Positions 51,833 through 59,875 of a stretch of DNA of 64,000 nucleotides are shown here, in pieces; within the stretch, counting starts at the first letter, position 1, and each line of letters opens with the position of its first letter. The stretch comes from Candidatus Gastranaerophilales bacterium. Its GTDB lineage: Bacteria; Cyanobacteriota; Vampirovibrionia; Gastranaerophilales; Gastranaerophilaceae. The stretch is taken from contig CALVBD010000001.1 of the NCBI GenBank assembly GCA_944325635.1, positions 558,001 through 622,000 on the forward strand. The letters are read 5' to 3'. The position numbers and the translations under genes were made by a program. Below the pieces are notes generated by a model. That model made no database searches, was not told the DNA's origin, and worked only from the letters and a program-made list of their open reading frames with translations.

Positions 51833-52249
51833 TTAATCGAAATCAAAATAAAGTGTTGAACCGGTTTTGCCGTACAAGCCGTAAACTTTTTCGTCGGGAT
51901 CGTACTTCACTGTAACACCGAGTTCTTTTTGAAGCGCTTTATTTGTTCTGAGTGCTTCTAAATCAGAGAGTGTCAGTTTTTCACCTTTTTTGTCAGTTTT
52001 ATCAGCTTTTCTTAATGCGTCGAAGATTAAATAATTTGATGAATTAAGATTCAGAGCTCTTTCTTTTGTCGGGGTATTTTTGTTTCCCCATTTATACAAA
52101 TTGGTAACTTTACCGTCCTGTACAAGAGTTTTTACGTCATTATTTTTCATTTCTCCTGCACCTTTGTAGTTGCGGATTGTAACGTTACCGTCAATCTTTA
52201 CATTAAATGTGTTTCCCTGTGCCTTGTTTGCAACTGTTAAATCGCCCAT
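51833..52249 (-). CDS. Hypothetical soluble protein
   Basis: 138 residues from the ATG at 52249, chosen for GGAGG six nt upstream; the frame opens 41 codons earlier without a site. MGDLTVANKAQGNTFNVKIDGNV, then a Lys-rich region, LSDLEALRTNKALQKELGVTVKYDPDEKVYGLYGKTG, ending STLYFDFD. The LSDLEALRTN part resembles EF-hand-like or dockerin-like spacing but lacks the Asp pattern. Unrecognised. Confidence 0.6.
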   Translation of the reverse strand: MGDLTVANKAQGNTFNVKIDGNVTIRNYKGAGEMKNNDVKTLVQDGKVTNLYKWGNKNTPTKERALNLNSSNYLIFDALRKADKTDKKGEKLTLSDLEALRTNKALQKELGVTVKYDPDEKVYGLYGKTGSTLYFDFD

Positions 52250-52385
52250 AATATTCCTCCGTTTCCCTATGTATATAAAAAGAATTCTTTTCATAAATAA
52301 TTGCTTAATTTGTATTGTAGTTTTACAAACGTTAACAAAATATTCTATAACTTTAGGAGGAAAGCAAAACACAAAACTTTGAAGT

Positions 52386-53036
52386 TCAGATTATATCACG
52401 GCACCAGAATATTAATTTTGAATAGAGAAATTCTGTTTCATATTCTAGCTTAGATATATCCGCACAAATCTCCAAAATTTCTTTGTCAATGCCTTTTAAG
52501 AGAGGTAAAAGTTCTTTTTTTGTTTGGATATAGGTATTATTTTCAACAAAATATTTTGCCTGTAATATAAAAAATGCCGTTTTATATAGATAAGCAAGCT
52601 GTTCTTCGGGGTTATCAGCAAATAAAAATGAATGAACCGCACTGTGATATAACATTTCTGCGGAAAATTTTAATGATAATTTTACATCAGAAACAGAAGG
52701 AGGGTTTATTATATCAATAAGTTTTCCGAGCAAAGGCTTTGTATCATAGAAAAACTGAAAAGTATCGTGTTTTGACCAGTTTTGGAGTTCGGCTTTTCCG
52801 CTGACAAAACCGCAGGCTTTCTCTTTGTAAGGCATATTATCCACTATTTTTTTATATGCCTTCAAATCCTCAAATCTTAACTCATCGAGGATGATAACCA
52901 GGTCAATATCGCTATCTGCAGAAGCTTCACCTCTGTTGTAACTTCCTTGAAGTCCGACGAAAAGTAATCTTTCACCGAATTTATTTTTTAATTTTTCTAA
53001 AATATTATTTAACCAAATATCAATCTGAAAATCCAT
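52386..53036 (-). CDS. Nucleotidyltransferase-fold (Pol beta superfamily) protein
   Basis: 216 residues from the ATG at 53036 (AGAGGTG upstream). The N-terminal domain has the superfamily signature GLQGSYNRGEASADSDIDLVIIL (G-S-x(3)-G then D-x-D, D52/D54 region). The C-terminal half is helical (HEPN-like: EEQLAYLYKTAFFILQAKYF). Such fusions include MNT/HEPN toxin-antitoxin proteins and aminoglycoside nucleotidyltransferases; the single-chain form here leaves the function open. It is divergent from the next gene. Confidence 0.8.
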   Translation of the reverse strand: MDFQIDIWLNNILEKLKNKFGERLLFVGLQGSYNRGEASADSDIDLVIILDELRFEDLKAYKKIVDNMPYKEKACGFVSGKAELQNWSKHDTFQFFYDTKPLLGKLIDIINPPSVSDVKLSLKFSAEMLYHSAVHSFLFADNPEEQLAYLYKTAFFILQAKYFVENNTYIQTKKELLPLLKGIDKEILEICADISKLEYETEFLYSKLIFWCRDII

Positions 53037-53092
53037 TTTCACCTCTTTTTTTAATGTTAGCAAAAAAATATTTATTTTGTTTTGATACAACT

Positions 53093-53728
53093 ATGAAAAG
53101 TAATTCAATTACATTTACCTCAAAAATCAGATTTGTTGACAGAAAGTTTTACAATGCATTGGAAAAACATAATGAAATAAAATATCAGCATAACTGTTCA
53201 AATATACTAAAAGCGGATGAGTTTTACTCTGAAGATATAAGAACCTGCACAGGCGGCGGTTTGGTAAAACCGTTTGAAGAAGCAGAAGGTTTTCATTTTT
53301 GGAATGATTTACCTAATATTAAAAATTTTCCGGAAAATATAAATAAACTTTTTCGTTATGTTAGAAACCCTGAAAGGGGACTTCTTGTGGGGAGTAAGGA
53401 TTTAAAGGGTTCGCCTTATTCACTTGAAATGTTTGCGAAATTCAAAAAAGTTTTCCTTGACAGGATTAAAAACGTAACATTATTTGAAAAACACCGATAT
53501 ACAAATTCTGGAACTAACTATCACTATTCAAAGAAAGACGATACCTGGACATTATATACAACTTTCCGCCGAGAAAATGAAACCGGGCTGCGGACGATAA
53601 AAACGCTTAATGATTTGCTTGAATGTTTTGAGAATATATCCATAGCAAAAGGGGACAGACTTTTCATCGGAAAAAAGGAAATTCTCCCGAAAGACTGCCC
53701 TGAAATTTTTGCTAATACAAATTTTTAA
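53093..53728 (+). CDS. Hypothetical protein with N-terminal ITFTS motif
   Basis: 211 residues from the ATG at 53093 (MKSNSITFTSKIRFVD, typical of the motif-bearing group); the frame opens 13 codons earlier, overlapping the divergent gene. No ribosome site is seen. A soluble alpha/beta protein, with a TCTGGGLVKPFEEAEGFHFWND region and a C-terminal TLYTTFRRENETGLRTIKTLNDL. Unrecognised. Its stop overlaps the convergent prepilin by four bases. Confidence 0.6.
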   Translation: MKSNSITFTSKIRFVDRKFYNALEKHNEIKYQHNCSNILKADEFYSEDIRTCTGGGLVKPFEEAEGFHFWNDLPNIKNFPENINKLFRYVRNPERGLLVGSKDLKGSPYSLEMFAKFKKVFLDRIKNVTLFEKHRYTNSGTNYHYSKKDDTWTLYTTFRRENETGLRTIKTLNDLLECFENISIAKGDRLFIGKKEILPKDCPEIFANTNF

Positions 53729-54441
53729 TAATCCATATTATATGAATTCATAATTAAATACGGACTACAATATATGGCTGCAAAAGCAAATTCCTCTTGA
53801 TTTTTCGCTTCCTTCATTACAGCTTTACAAGTTTCCTCTGCATCAACCGCGCCATCGACATTCCCCCATTCATATAAATCCCCTCTATCTGTTATAAAAA
53901 TAAAAAACTGATCTCTGCCGCCTTGATTAGGTCGTTTTTCACAATTTGTATCAACAAACATAGCTAAGGTATGCCTATCAGGCTGAGATACAACCCAGGT
54001 AGAATCATCAACGACACGATAACAAGCACCATCTTTTGACAAATAAACTTCTGAGGTGCCATTCATCAATGCACCTAGATCAGCTCTTGTTTTTGTAAAT
54101 CCAAAAGCCTTCATATAATCATCCAGATACTCATTAACTACATCCATATCTGATTCACCCTCATTACATTCAAAATATTCCAAATCACAAAGAGAAAACT
54201 GTTCTTTCTGAGCCAATAGCATTTTATTCGTGTTTAAAACTGTATTCACGCTTTTTTTGAATGCTGTTTCCAAAATCTTTTTATTATAGTTTTGCACTAA
54301 TGCCGGCAGGGTCATTGCAGCCACAACGCCGATTATCCCGAGAGTTATCAGAACTTCTGCAAGGGTAAAAGCATGTTTTTTAACAGCTGAGAGGTTTTGA
54401 GTTTGCCCCCCCTGAAACGGAACTATAGCTTTATTTTTCAT
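53725..54441 (-). CDS. Type IV prepilin-like protein with G7 tract in its leader
   Basis: 238 residues, start ATG with GGAGG upstream. A long leader (MKNKAIVPFQGGQTQNLSAVKKHA) includes seven G in a row (54406-54412 on the minus strand) and is in frame, unlike its relative at 30264. Class III signature FTLAEVLITLGIIGVVAAMTLPALV. The passenger has Cys pairs (FSLCDLEYFECNEGE, GACYRVVDDS, DTNCEK, EETCKAVM, IYCSPY). Minor pilin or pseudopilin. Confidence 0.85.
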   Translation of the reverse strand: MKNKAIVPFQGGQTQNLSAVKKHAFTLAEVLITLGIIGVVAAMTLPALVQNYNKKILETAFKKSVNTVLNTNKMLLAQKEQFSLCDLEYFECNEGESDMDVVNEYLDDYMKAFGFTKTRADLGALMNGTSEVYLSKDGACYRVVDDSTWVVSQPDRHTLAMFVDTNCEKRPNQGGRDQFFIFITDRGDLYEWGNVDGAVDAEETCKAVMKEAKNQEEFAFAAIYCSPYLIMNSYNMDY

Positions 54442-54495
54442 AAAAACCTCCTTATTTGATTACCATTTATTTATATCATAAAAAGACACGAATTT

Positions 54496-55107
54496 CTAAA
54501 AAAATCTCTGATATGTAATTTTATATAAAACATTTTCGGCCGGCTGGTTAAATTTCAAATTTTTGGGATTTTTGCCGCTCAAAAAATTGTAATCGGCTTC
54601 GATTAAGAATTTATCTCGCGGAGTTACCGAGTATGATGATTGAAAAATTGCCCTCAGGCCTGTTGTTGATTTTTTATCCGTAAAATCTTGAATAAAGCTA
54701 AATGCAGGTGCGAATGAAACATTCCACTTTTTCACGGGAAAATTAAACTTAACAGGGGCAAATTCTATAGCTGCCGACTTTATTCTTTTTGAATACGCAA
54801 CAATTCCGCGCCCGAAAGTACTCAGGTTCGGATATTTATTCCATTCAAATTCATTTGTAACCGTTCCGACAAAAGTTCCTTTCTTTTGAGGGGTTAAAGC
54901 GGCTCCTAAAAATGCGGATAGCTTATTCTGATATGTTTTGCATTCTATATTAGCGCCTCTCAGCAATATAAATTCATCCTTTAACGGGGCAGCGACTCCG
55001 ACTTCAGAAAAAATTTTCAGATTCTCAGGAAGCTTAATTTGAGCCTTCACCGGGGCATGTAAACAGGCTAATCCCATCATGCCCGATAATATATTTTTGA
55101 TTTTCAT
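54496..55107 (-). CDS. Secreted beta-barrel-like protein
   Basis: 203 residues from the ATG at 55107, which starts a signal peptide (MKIKNILSGMMGLACLHAPVKA, cleaved about residue 22). Alternating strands (ILLRGANIECKTYQNKLSAF, FIQDFTDKKSTTGLRAIFQS, NVLYKITYQRFF) end with a C-terminal Phe, the outer-membrane barrel signature recognised by BamA. Likely an 8-10 stranded outer-membrane protein. TATAAT ends seven nt before the ATG, so the mRNA may be leaderless. Confidence 0.7.
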   Translation of the reverse strand: MKIKNILSGMMGLACLHAPVKAQIKLPENLKIFSEVGVAAPLKDEFILLRGANIECKTYQNKLSAFLGAALTPQKKGTFVGTVTNEFEWNKYPNLSTFGRGIVAYSKRIKSAAIEFAPVKFNFPVKKWNVSFAPAFSFIQDFTDKKSTTGLRAIFQSSYSVTPRDKFLIEADYNFLSGKNPKNLKFNQPAENVLYKITYQRFF

Positions 55108-55238
55108 ATTACTAATTATATTTAATAAATCTTTGACGTACAGCAGTAGTTTGGTATAAAATAAAAACAATTAAAAACTGAGTACCTTTTGCGCGGAACT
55201 ATTGAGTACCCCCAAAAAGATTAGTATCGGAGAAATTT

Positions 55239-55721
55239 ATGAGAGAAGAATTACTTGCAATTTTAGAAAAAAACAGCAGAATAGATTTTAAAGAACTTGC
55301 AGTACTGCTTGGAGTTGAAGAAACTGCCGTACTGGAGGAGCTTGAAAAATTAGAAAAAGAAGGAATTATCTGCGGATATCATACACTTATCAACTGGGAA
55401 AAAACATCCATTGAAAAAGTTACCGCCCTCATTGAAGTAAAAGTAACTCCGCAAAGAGGACAGGGATTTGACAGGATTGCGGAGCGGATTTACAACTATC
55501 CGGAGGTAAAAGCCGTATATTTAATCTCAGGCGGGTATGATCTTCTTGTAACTCTGGAAGAAAAAACATTAAAAGAAATCGCAAACTTTGTATCGGATAA
55601 ACTTTCTACACTGGATAGTGTCTTGAGTACGGCAACACACTTTATCCTGAAAAAATACAAAGACCACGGGACAATAATAAATAAAAAATCCGTTGATGAA
55701 AGAGAGGTTATTACGCCATGA
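55239..55721 (+). CDS. Lrp/AsnC-family regulator
   Basis: 160 residues. N-terminal helix-turn-helix (RIDFKELAVLLGVEETAVLEELEKLEKEGII, about 13-46), then a RAM ligand-binding/oligomerisation domain (VTALIEVKVTPQRGQGFDRIAERIY, AVYLISGGYDLLVTLEEKT). Lrp proteins respond to amino acids. It overlaps the aminotransferase start by four bases, so the pair is one operon and the regulator may sense that enzyme's substrate. Confidence 0.92.
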   Translation: MREELLAILEKNSRIDFKELAVLLGVEETAVLEELEKLEKEGIICGYHTLINWEKTSIEKVTALIEVKVTPQRGQGFDRIAERIYNYPEVKAVYLISGGYDLLVTLEEKTLKEIANFVSDKLSTLDSVLSTATHFILKKYKDHGTIINKKSVDEREVITP

Positions 55722-56884
55722 GAAACTTTCTCTCTGATAAAGTTACAGCCCTAAAACCTTCAGGAATAAGAAAATTTTTTGATATTGTAAATGAAATGAA
55801 GGACGCAATTTCTCTTGGTGTCGGAGAACCTGACTTTGACACCCCGTGGCATATCAGGGATGAAGGAATTTACGCGCTTGAACGCGGCAGAACTTTTTAC
55901 ACATCAAATGCGGGATTGAAAGACTTAAGAGAAGAAATTGCAAATTATATAAAACGAACGCAGGGAATAAACTACAACCCTGACAATGAAATCCTTGTAA
56001 CGGTAGGCGGTTCTGAGGCAATAGATATAGGTCTGCGCGCAATTATAAACCCTGGCGATGAAGTTATTATCCCACAGCCTTCATATGTATCGTATGAACC
56101 CTGCGCAATCCTTGCAGGAGCAAAACCTGTTATTATAAATTTGAAAGCAGAAAATGAATTCCGTCTAAAACCGGACGAATTATTAAACGCAATAACTGAT
56201 AAAACAAAAATTCTTATCCTTCCTTACCCGAACAATCCAACGGGTGCTATTATGGAAAAGGAAGATTTAGAGGCTGTCGCAAGGATTATAAAAGAAAAAG
56301 ATATACTTGTCATGTCAGATGAAATATATTCTGCATTAACATATAAGGACAGGCACATTTCCATCGCATCGCTTGATGGAATGAAAGAGAGAACAATACT
56401 GATAAACGGGTTTTCAAAGGCATATGCTATGACCGGATGGAGACTTGGGTTTGCCTGTGCACCGAAAGAGATTACGGCACAGATGACAAAAATCCATCAG
56501 TATGCAATTATGTGCGCGCCGACAACAAGCCAGTATGCAGCAGTAAGCGCCTTAAGAAACGGCGATAATGACGTTGAGATGATGAGACAATCATATAATC
56601 AGCGCAGGAGGTTCCTCCTTAATGCATTCAAAGAAATGGGGCTTGAATGCTTTGAACCGTACGGAGCATTTTATGTATTCCCTTGCATAAAAGAATTCAA
56701 TATGACAAGTGAAGAATTTGCGACCAAATTATTGATGGAAGAAAAAGTTGCGGTGGTTCCGGGGACTGCATTCGGCGAGTGCGGGGAAGGCTTTGTGAGA
56801 ATTTCCTACGCGTATTCACTTGAAAACCTCAAAGAAGCCATATCCAGAATAGAAAACTTTATCAAAAAGCTCCGGAAAGAATAA
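55718..56884 (+). CDS. PLP-dependent aminotransferase, class I/II
   Basis: 388 residues, aspartate-aminotransferase-like fold. Landmarks: SLGVGEPDFDTPWHIRDEGIYAL, TVGGSEAIDIGLRAI, LPYPNNPTGAIMEKEDL, VMSDEIYSALTY, the PLP lysine in NGFSKAYAMTGWRLGF, and the substrate-carboxylate Arg in FVRISYAYS. The subgroup resembles PatA and N-succinyl-DAP or aromatic aminotransferases; the amino acid used is not decidable. It is coupled to the Lrp regulator. Confidence 0.93.
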   Translation: MRNFLSDKVTALKPSGIRKFFDIVNEMKDAISLGVGEPDFDTPWHIRDEGIYALERGRTFYTSNAGLKDLREEIANYIKRTQGINYNPDNEILVTVGGSEAIDIGLRAIINPGDEVIIPQPSYVSYEPCAILAGAKPVIINLKAENEFRLKPDELLNAITDKTKILILPYPNNPTGAIMEKEDLEAVARIIKEKDILVMSDEIYSALTYKDRHISIASLDGMKERTILINGFSKAYAMTGWRLGFACAPKEITAQMTKIHQYAIMCAPTTSQYAAVSALRNGDNDVEMMRQSYNQRRRFLLNAFKEMGLECFEPYGAFYVFPCIKEFNMTSEEFATKLLMEEKVAVVPGTAFGECGEGFVRISYAYSLENLKEAISRIENFIKKLRKE

Positions 56885-57008
56885 TTTTTCTAATCTAGTG
56901 TCGCCGTTTTCCGCCGGCTCAACGCCGCCGTACAGCGGCTCACCTTTTCAAACGCCACTCGAAAATTTCGCTTTACTGCCTTATCGCGAAAATTTTCTCG
57001 GACATCTA

Positions 57009-57839
57009 TTAGTCAGACTCATACTTCTGCTCCAGCGGCACAAACTTGTAATGGATTTGTTTATTTTTCGGTTTTGTATTTGTTTTTGGAGGAGCTTCTA
57101 TACTTTTTATAAGCGACTTTGAAAAAATTTTCGGATCTCTGGAGTTAATATAGTAAAAATCTCCTTTTGTGGCTTCAGAAAGACAGCGCAAATTGGAATT
57201 CCCGCCTATAGCAATCACATCAATAACAATATCTCTACGGCTTGCCACAAGCGATTTTATATACGCACAAGGATCACCGTCACATGTATCAAAGCCATCG
57301 GTGACAAGAATTATTTTCTTTTTCGACTTTTTATAAAAATTTGACAAATCTTTATTAACAGTCTCTTTTAACGCATAAGTAAGAGGTGTAAGATTACCGA
57401 TTTTAGCGGAATCAAGACCGGCAATGATTGATGAATTATTATAACGTCTCGGAAAAACTGCAAGTTTTGTGAATTTACAAAGCTCTTCCCTGGCATATTT
57501 GGATGTAAAATAGGGGCCAGATACGTACACTCTGTATTTTTTACTATAAATTTTTGTATTTTGGGGTACACCCTGCCCGAAAACCCGTAAGCCTACTTTT
57601 GTATTTGAAGGGATCTCGGGAACTACAGTCTTTAAAACATCTTTAGCAAGATTTATCCAATTAACCATACTTGAGGAATAATCTACAAGAAGCATAATAA
57701 CACTATACCCGTCTCCTTGTACGTAATCATTTTGAGTGTATTCTGCAGGTGTATATACCTGATAATTTTTCGCAGCAGCAAAAGCTACAGGTGACATAGT
57801 AAACATCAATATAAAAAATATAATAATAGCTTTTTTCAT
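57009..57839 (-). CDS. Secreted von Willebrand factor A domain protein (1)
   Basis: 276 residues with a signal peptide (MKKAIIIFFILMFTMSPVAFA). The vWA domain keeps the MIDAS: DYSSS (D53, S55, S57), T in LTPLTYAL, and D in LVTDGFDTCDGDPCAYI. An inserted segment (SKKYRVYVSGPYFTSK) is absent from its paralog upstream. C-terminal proline/lysine tail. Metal-dependent adhesion or assembly in the periplasm is likely. It follows its paralog by nine bases. Confidence 0.85.
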   Translation of the reverse strand: MKKAIIIFFILMFTMSPVAFAAAKNYQVYTPAEYTQNDYVQGDGYSVIMLLVDYSSSMVNWINLAKDVLKTVVPEIPSNTKVGLRVFGQGVPQNTKIYSKKYRVYVSGPYFTSKYAREELCKFTKLAVFPRRYNNSSIIAGLDSAKIGNLTPLTYALKETVNKDLSNFYKKSKKKIILVTDGFDTCDGDPCAYIKSLVASRRDIVIDVIAIGGNSNLRCLSEATKGDFYYINSRDPKIFSKSLIKSIEAPPKTNTKPKNKQIHYKFVPLEQKYESD

Positions 57840-57848
57840 GACATCCCT

Positions 57849-58637
57849 CTACTTAATATACTGATAATGAACCTGACCGCCCTGCTGGCGTCCTTGAACC
57901 CCCTGCTGCGGTTTAAAGGAACTTTCAGGCTGAGTGCCAAAGGTGACGCCCATTGCATTTCCAAAATCCGAGTCCGTTCCGATTTTATAATATTTTCCGT
58001 TAGTTGAATCCGAAAGACACCTTAAAGTATCTGAACCGTTTACAATAATAACATCAATTACTATATCCGACCTTGTCGCCGCAAGTTTTTTTACAAAAGA
58101 ACACGGATCACCGTGGCAGGTTTCGCCGCCGTCAGTTACAAGGATTATTTTCTTTATTGTTTTAAGCGGAAATGCAGAAAAATCCTGATAAACCGTCTTT
58201 TCTAAAGCATACGTAAGCGGAGTGGCAGAACCTATTCTTGCAGAATTTAAACCGGAAACGATTGCGGAACTGTTTGATTTTTGAGGGAAAGTAACCAGTC
58301 TTGAAGCCTTACATGCCTGAAACATATCAGCTAGAAAAAAATCATTGGAACTCTGACCGAAAACCCTTAAACCCACATTTGTCCCTGCCGGAACTTTCGG
58401 TAATATTGAAACGAGTGTCGATTTCGCAAGATTAATCCAGTGCTCCATACTTGATGAATAATCCACAACCAGTTCAATTACATCTCCTGACTGATTAAGA
58501 TTTGACCTTACAAGATTACTCTGCTTATAAACGGTCGGAGTGTAAACATTATAATTGTTGGACTTTGCTAATACTGCCGAAAAAACACCTAAAGCCAAAC
58601 TTAAAGTTATTACAGCTGTTTTCTTTATTTGACGCAT
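57849..58637 (-). CDS. Secreted von Willebrand factor A domain protein (2)
   Basis: 262 residues with a signal peptide ending near LAKSNN. MIDAS residues in VVDYSSSMEHW (D59, S61, S63), SATPLTYALEK and LVTDGGETCHGDPCSF. C-terminal Gln/Gly-rich tail (QQGVQGRQQGGQVHYQYIK). It is clearly a tandem duplicate of the 57009 gene (shared NYNVYTP/NYQVYTP, WINLAK, VGLRVFGQ, PLTYAL). It is divergent from the envelope operon that begins at 58723, so possibly linked in function. Confidence 0.85.
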   Translation of the reverse strand: MRQIKKTAVITLSLALGVFSAVLAKSNNYNVYTPTVYKQSNLVRSNLNQSGDVIELVVDYSSSMEHWINLAKSTLVSILPKVPAGTNVGLRVFGQSSNDFFLADMFQACKASRLVTFPQKSNSSAIVSGLNSARIGSATPLTYALEKTVYQDFSAFPLKTIKKIILVTDGGETCHGDPCSFVKKLAATRSDIVIDVIIVNGSDTLRCLSDSTNGKYYKIGTDSDFGNAMGVTFGTQPESSFKPQQGVQGRQQGGQVHYQYIK

Positions 58638-58684
58638 AATTCACTATCATTATATATTTATTGGTTAATAAATGCAAATTTTTA

Positions 58685-58714
58685 TTTACAAAGAGCCTCT
58701 ACGTAAAGTATAAT
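58685..58714 (+). promoter_or_regulatory. Promoter of the envelope operon, apparently leaderless
   Basis: TTTACA (58685-58690), an 18-nt spacer, perfect TATAAT (58709-58714), then eight nt to the ATG at 58723. Confidence 0.55.
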
Positions 58715-58722
58715 AAATAATA

Positions 58723-59865
58723 ATGATAAAGGGTATGAAAAAACTAATAAGCTTATTTTTAATATTTTTGCTGACTGCAAACAGTGTTCTGGCGGAAGAA
58801 GTCGCAAGACTTTATAACGTGAAAGATACTGACACCTCAAAAGCAGCAAAAGTAATCCGCCCGCTTTTTAATATGACGGGCTTCAGAACAATTGCGGAGG
58901 ACAATTTTTATATAATTGAAAATCCGTCATTGAATATATATCACGTAATTATACTGAAACCTAACGGCACGGACTGTTATTACTATTACCTCTCAAACGA
59001 TGACACGGATTTGAATAAAAGAATTCTTGATAACTTTGACAGCTATGATATTGACACAAAACGAATACGGAATTCAGCGTTTTTGCTTCTCTTCCACAGC
59101 GAAGCATCGGAATTTCTTGCCCAGAGTACATCAGGGATAAAGGCTGTTTCAAATGTTCAGGACGTCATAACGCTCCAGCCTGCAGAACAGGATTACGATT
59201 TCAGCGATGAGGCACAGGCAAGGTTTGACAACAGAACCTCTGCGATAACCCCTCAGGCTCCTGTAACATTACCAAAAGAACCTGTCATTCAGCCTGAAAG
59301 ACAAAATGTTTTAAAAGGTTCCGTTGTAAGAGTTGATGCGGGGCAGCAGTTCAATGCGGTTTTATCTTCTACAATAAGTTCCGACAGCATAACCAATAAC
59401 GATAAAATATCTGCACTACTTGAATCCGACTGGGTTGTAAACGGCACTCTCATAGCTCCTGCCGGAAGTATTGTGAGCGGAAGTGTTGTAGATTCACGCG
59501 CCGCAACATTTGCAATGGGGGATGGCAAAATAGGATTAAACTTTAATCAGATAATGACTCCTGACGGGAAAGTTATTCAGCTTACGACAAATGAAGTTTA
59601 CATTGTGGGAGATTCTCCGCGCGCTAAAAGGATTGCCGGAAGAGTTGCCGGCGGTGCGCTCGGCGGACTTTTACTCGGAGCATTGTTCCTCTTGGGCGGA
59701 GCTGATCCGACAGGAGCACTCGTAAGCGGTGCGGCTATCGGAGGTGCCTTTGGAGCAGCCTCTGCCGTTGCGCAAAAAGGGGAAGAAGTTTATGTTCCGG
59801 AAGGCACGGTTCTGCAGATTATGCTCGCCGAACCTATGACCGCCCAGCCTTACTATAGAATATAA
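58723..59865 (+). CDS. Secreted protein with VirB10/TrbI-like C-terminal domain
   Basis: 380 residues. A signal peptide (KKLISLFLIFLLTANSVLA) precedes an N-terminal domain (about 25-130: VARLYNVKDTDTSKAAKVIRPLF, YHVIILKPNGTDCYYYYLS), a Pro/Gln linker and a C-terminal beta domain (from about 205: GQQFNAVLSSTISSDSI, LIAPAGSIVSGSVVDS, FNQIMTPDGKVIQL) that resembles the VirB10/TrbI outer-membrane-complex barrel. A hydrophobic glycine zipper (RVAGGALGGLLLGALFLLGG) lies near 305-325. Probably an envelope-spanning part of the following operon. Confidence 0.75.
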   Translation: MIKGMKKLISLFLIFLLTANSVLAEEVARLYNVKDTDTSKAAKVIRPLFNMTGFRTIAEDNFYIIENPSLNIYHVIILKPNGTDCYYYYLSNDDTDLNKRILDNFDSYDIDTKRIRNSAFLLLFHSEASEFLAQSTSGIKAVSNVQDVITLQPAEQDYDFSDEAQARFDNRTSAITPQAPVTLPKEPVIQPERQNVLKGSVVRVDAGQQFNAVLSSTISSDSITNNDKISALLESDWVVNGTLIAPAGSIVSGSVVDSRAATFAMGDGKIGLNFNQIMTPDGKVIQLTTNEVYIVGDSPRAKRIAGRVAGGALGGLLLGALFLLGGADPTGALVSGAAIGGAFGAASAVAQKGEEVYVPEGTVLQIMLAEPMTAQPYYRI

Positions 59866-59875
59866 AAGGATTAAT

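Noticed and set aside
56898-57122. 74-codon frame after the aminotransferase
   Set aside because: It begins in a hairpin-rich gap (GAAAATTTCGC/GCGAAAATTTTC) and is antisense to the vWA gene.
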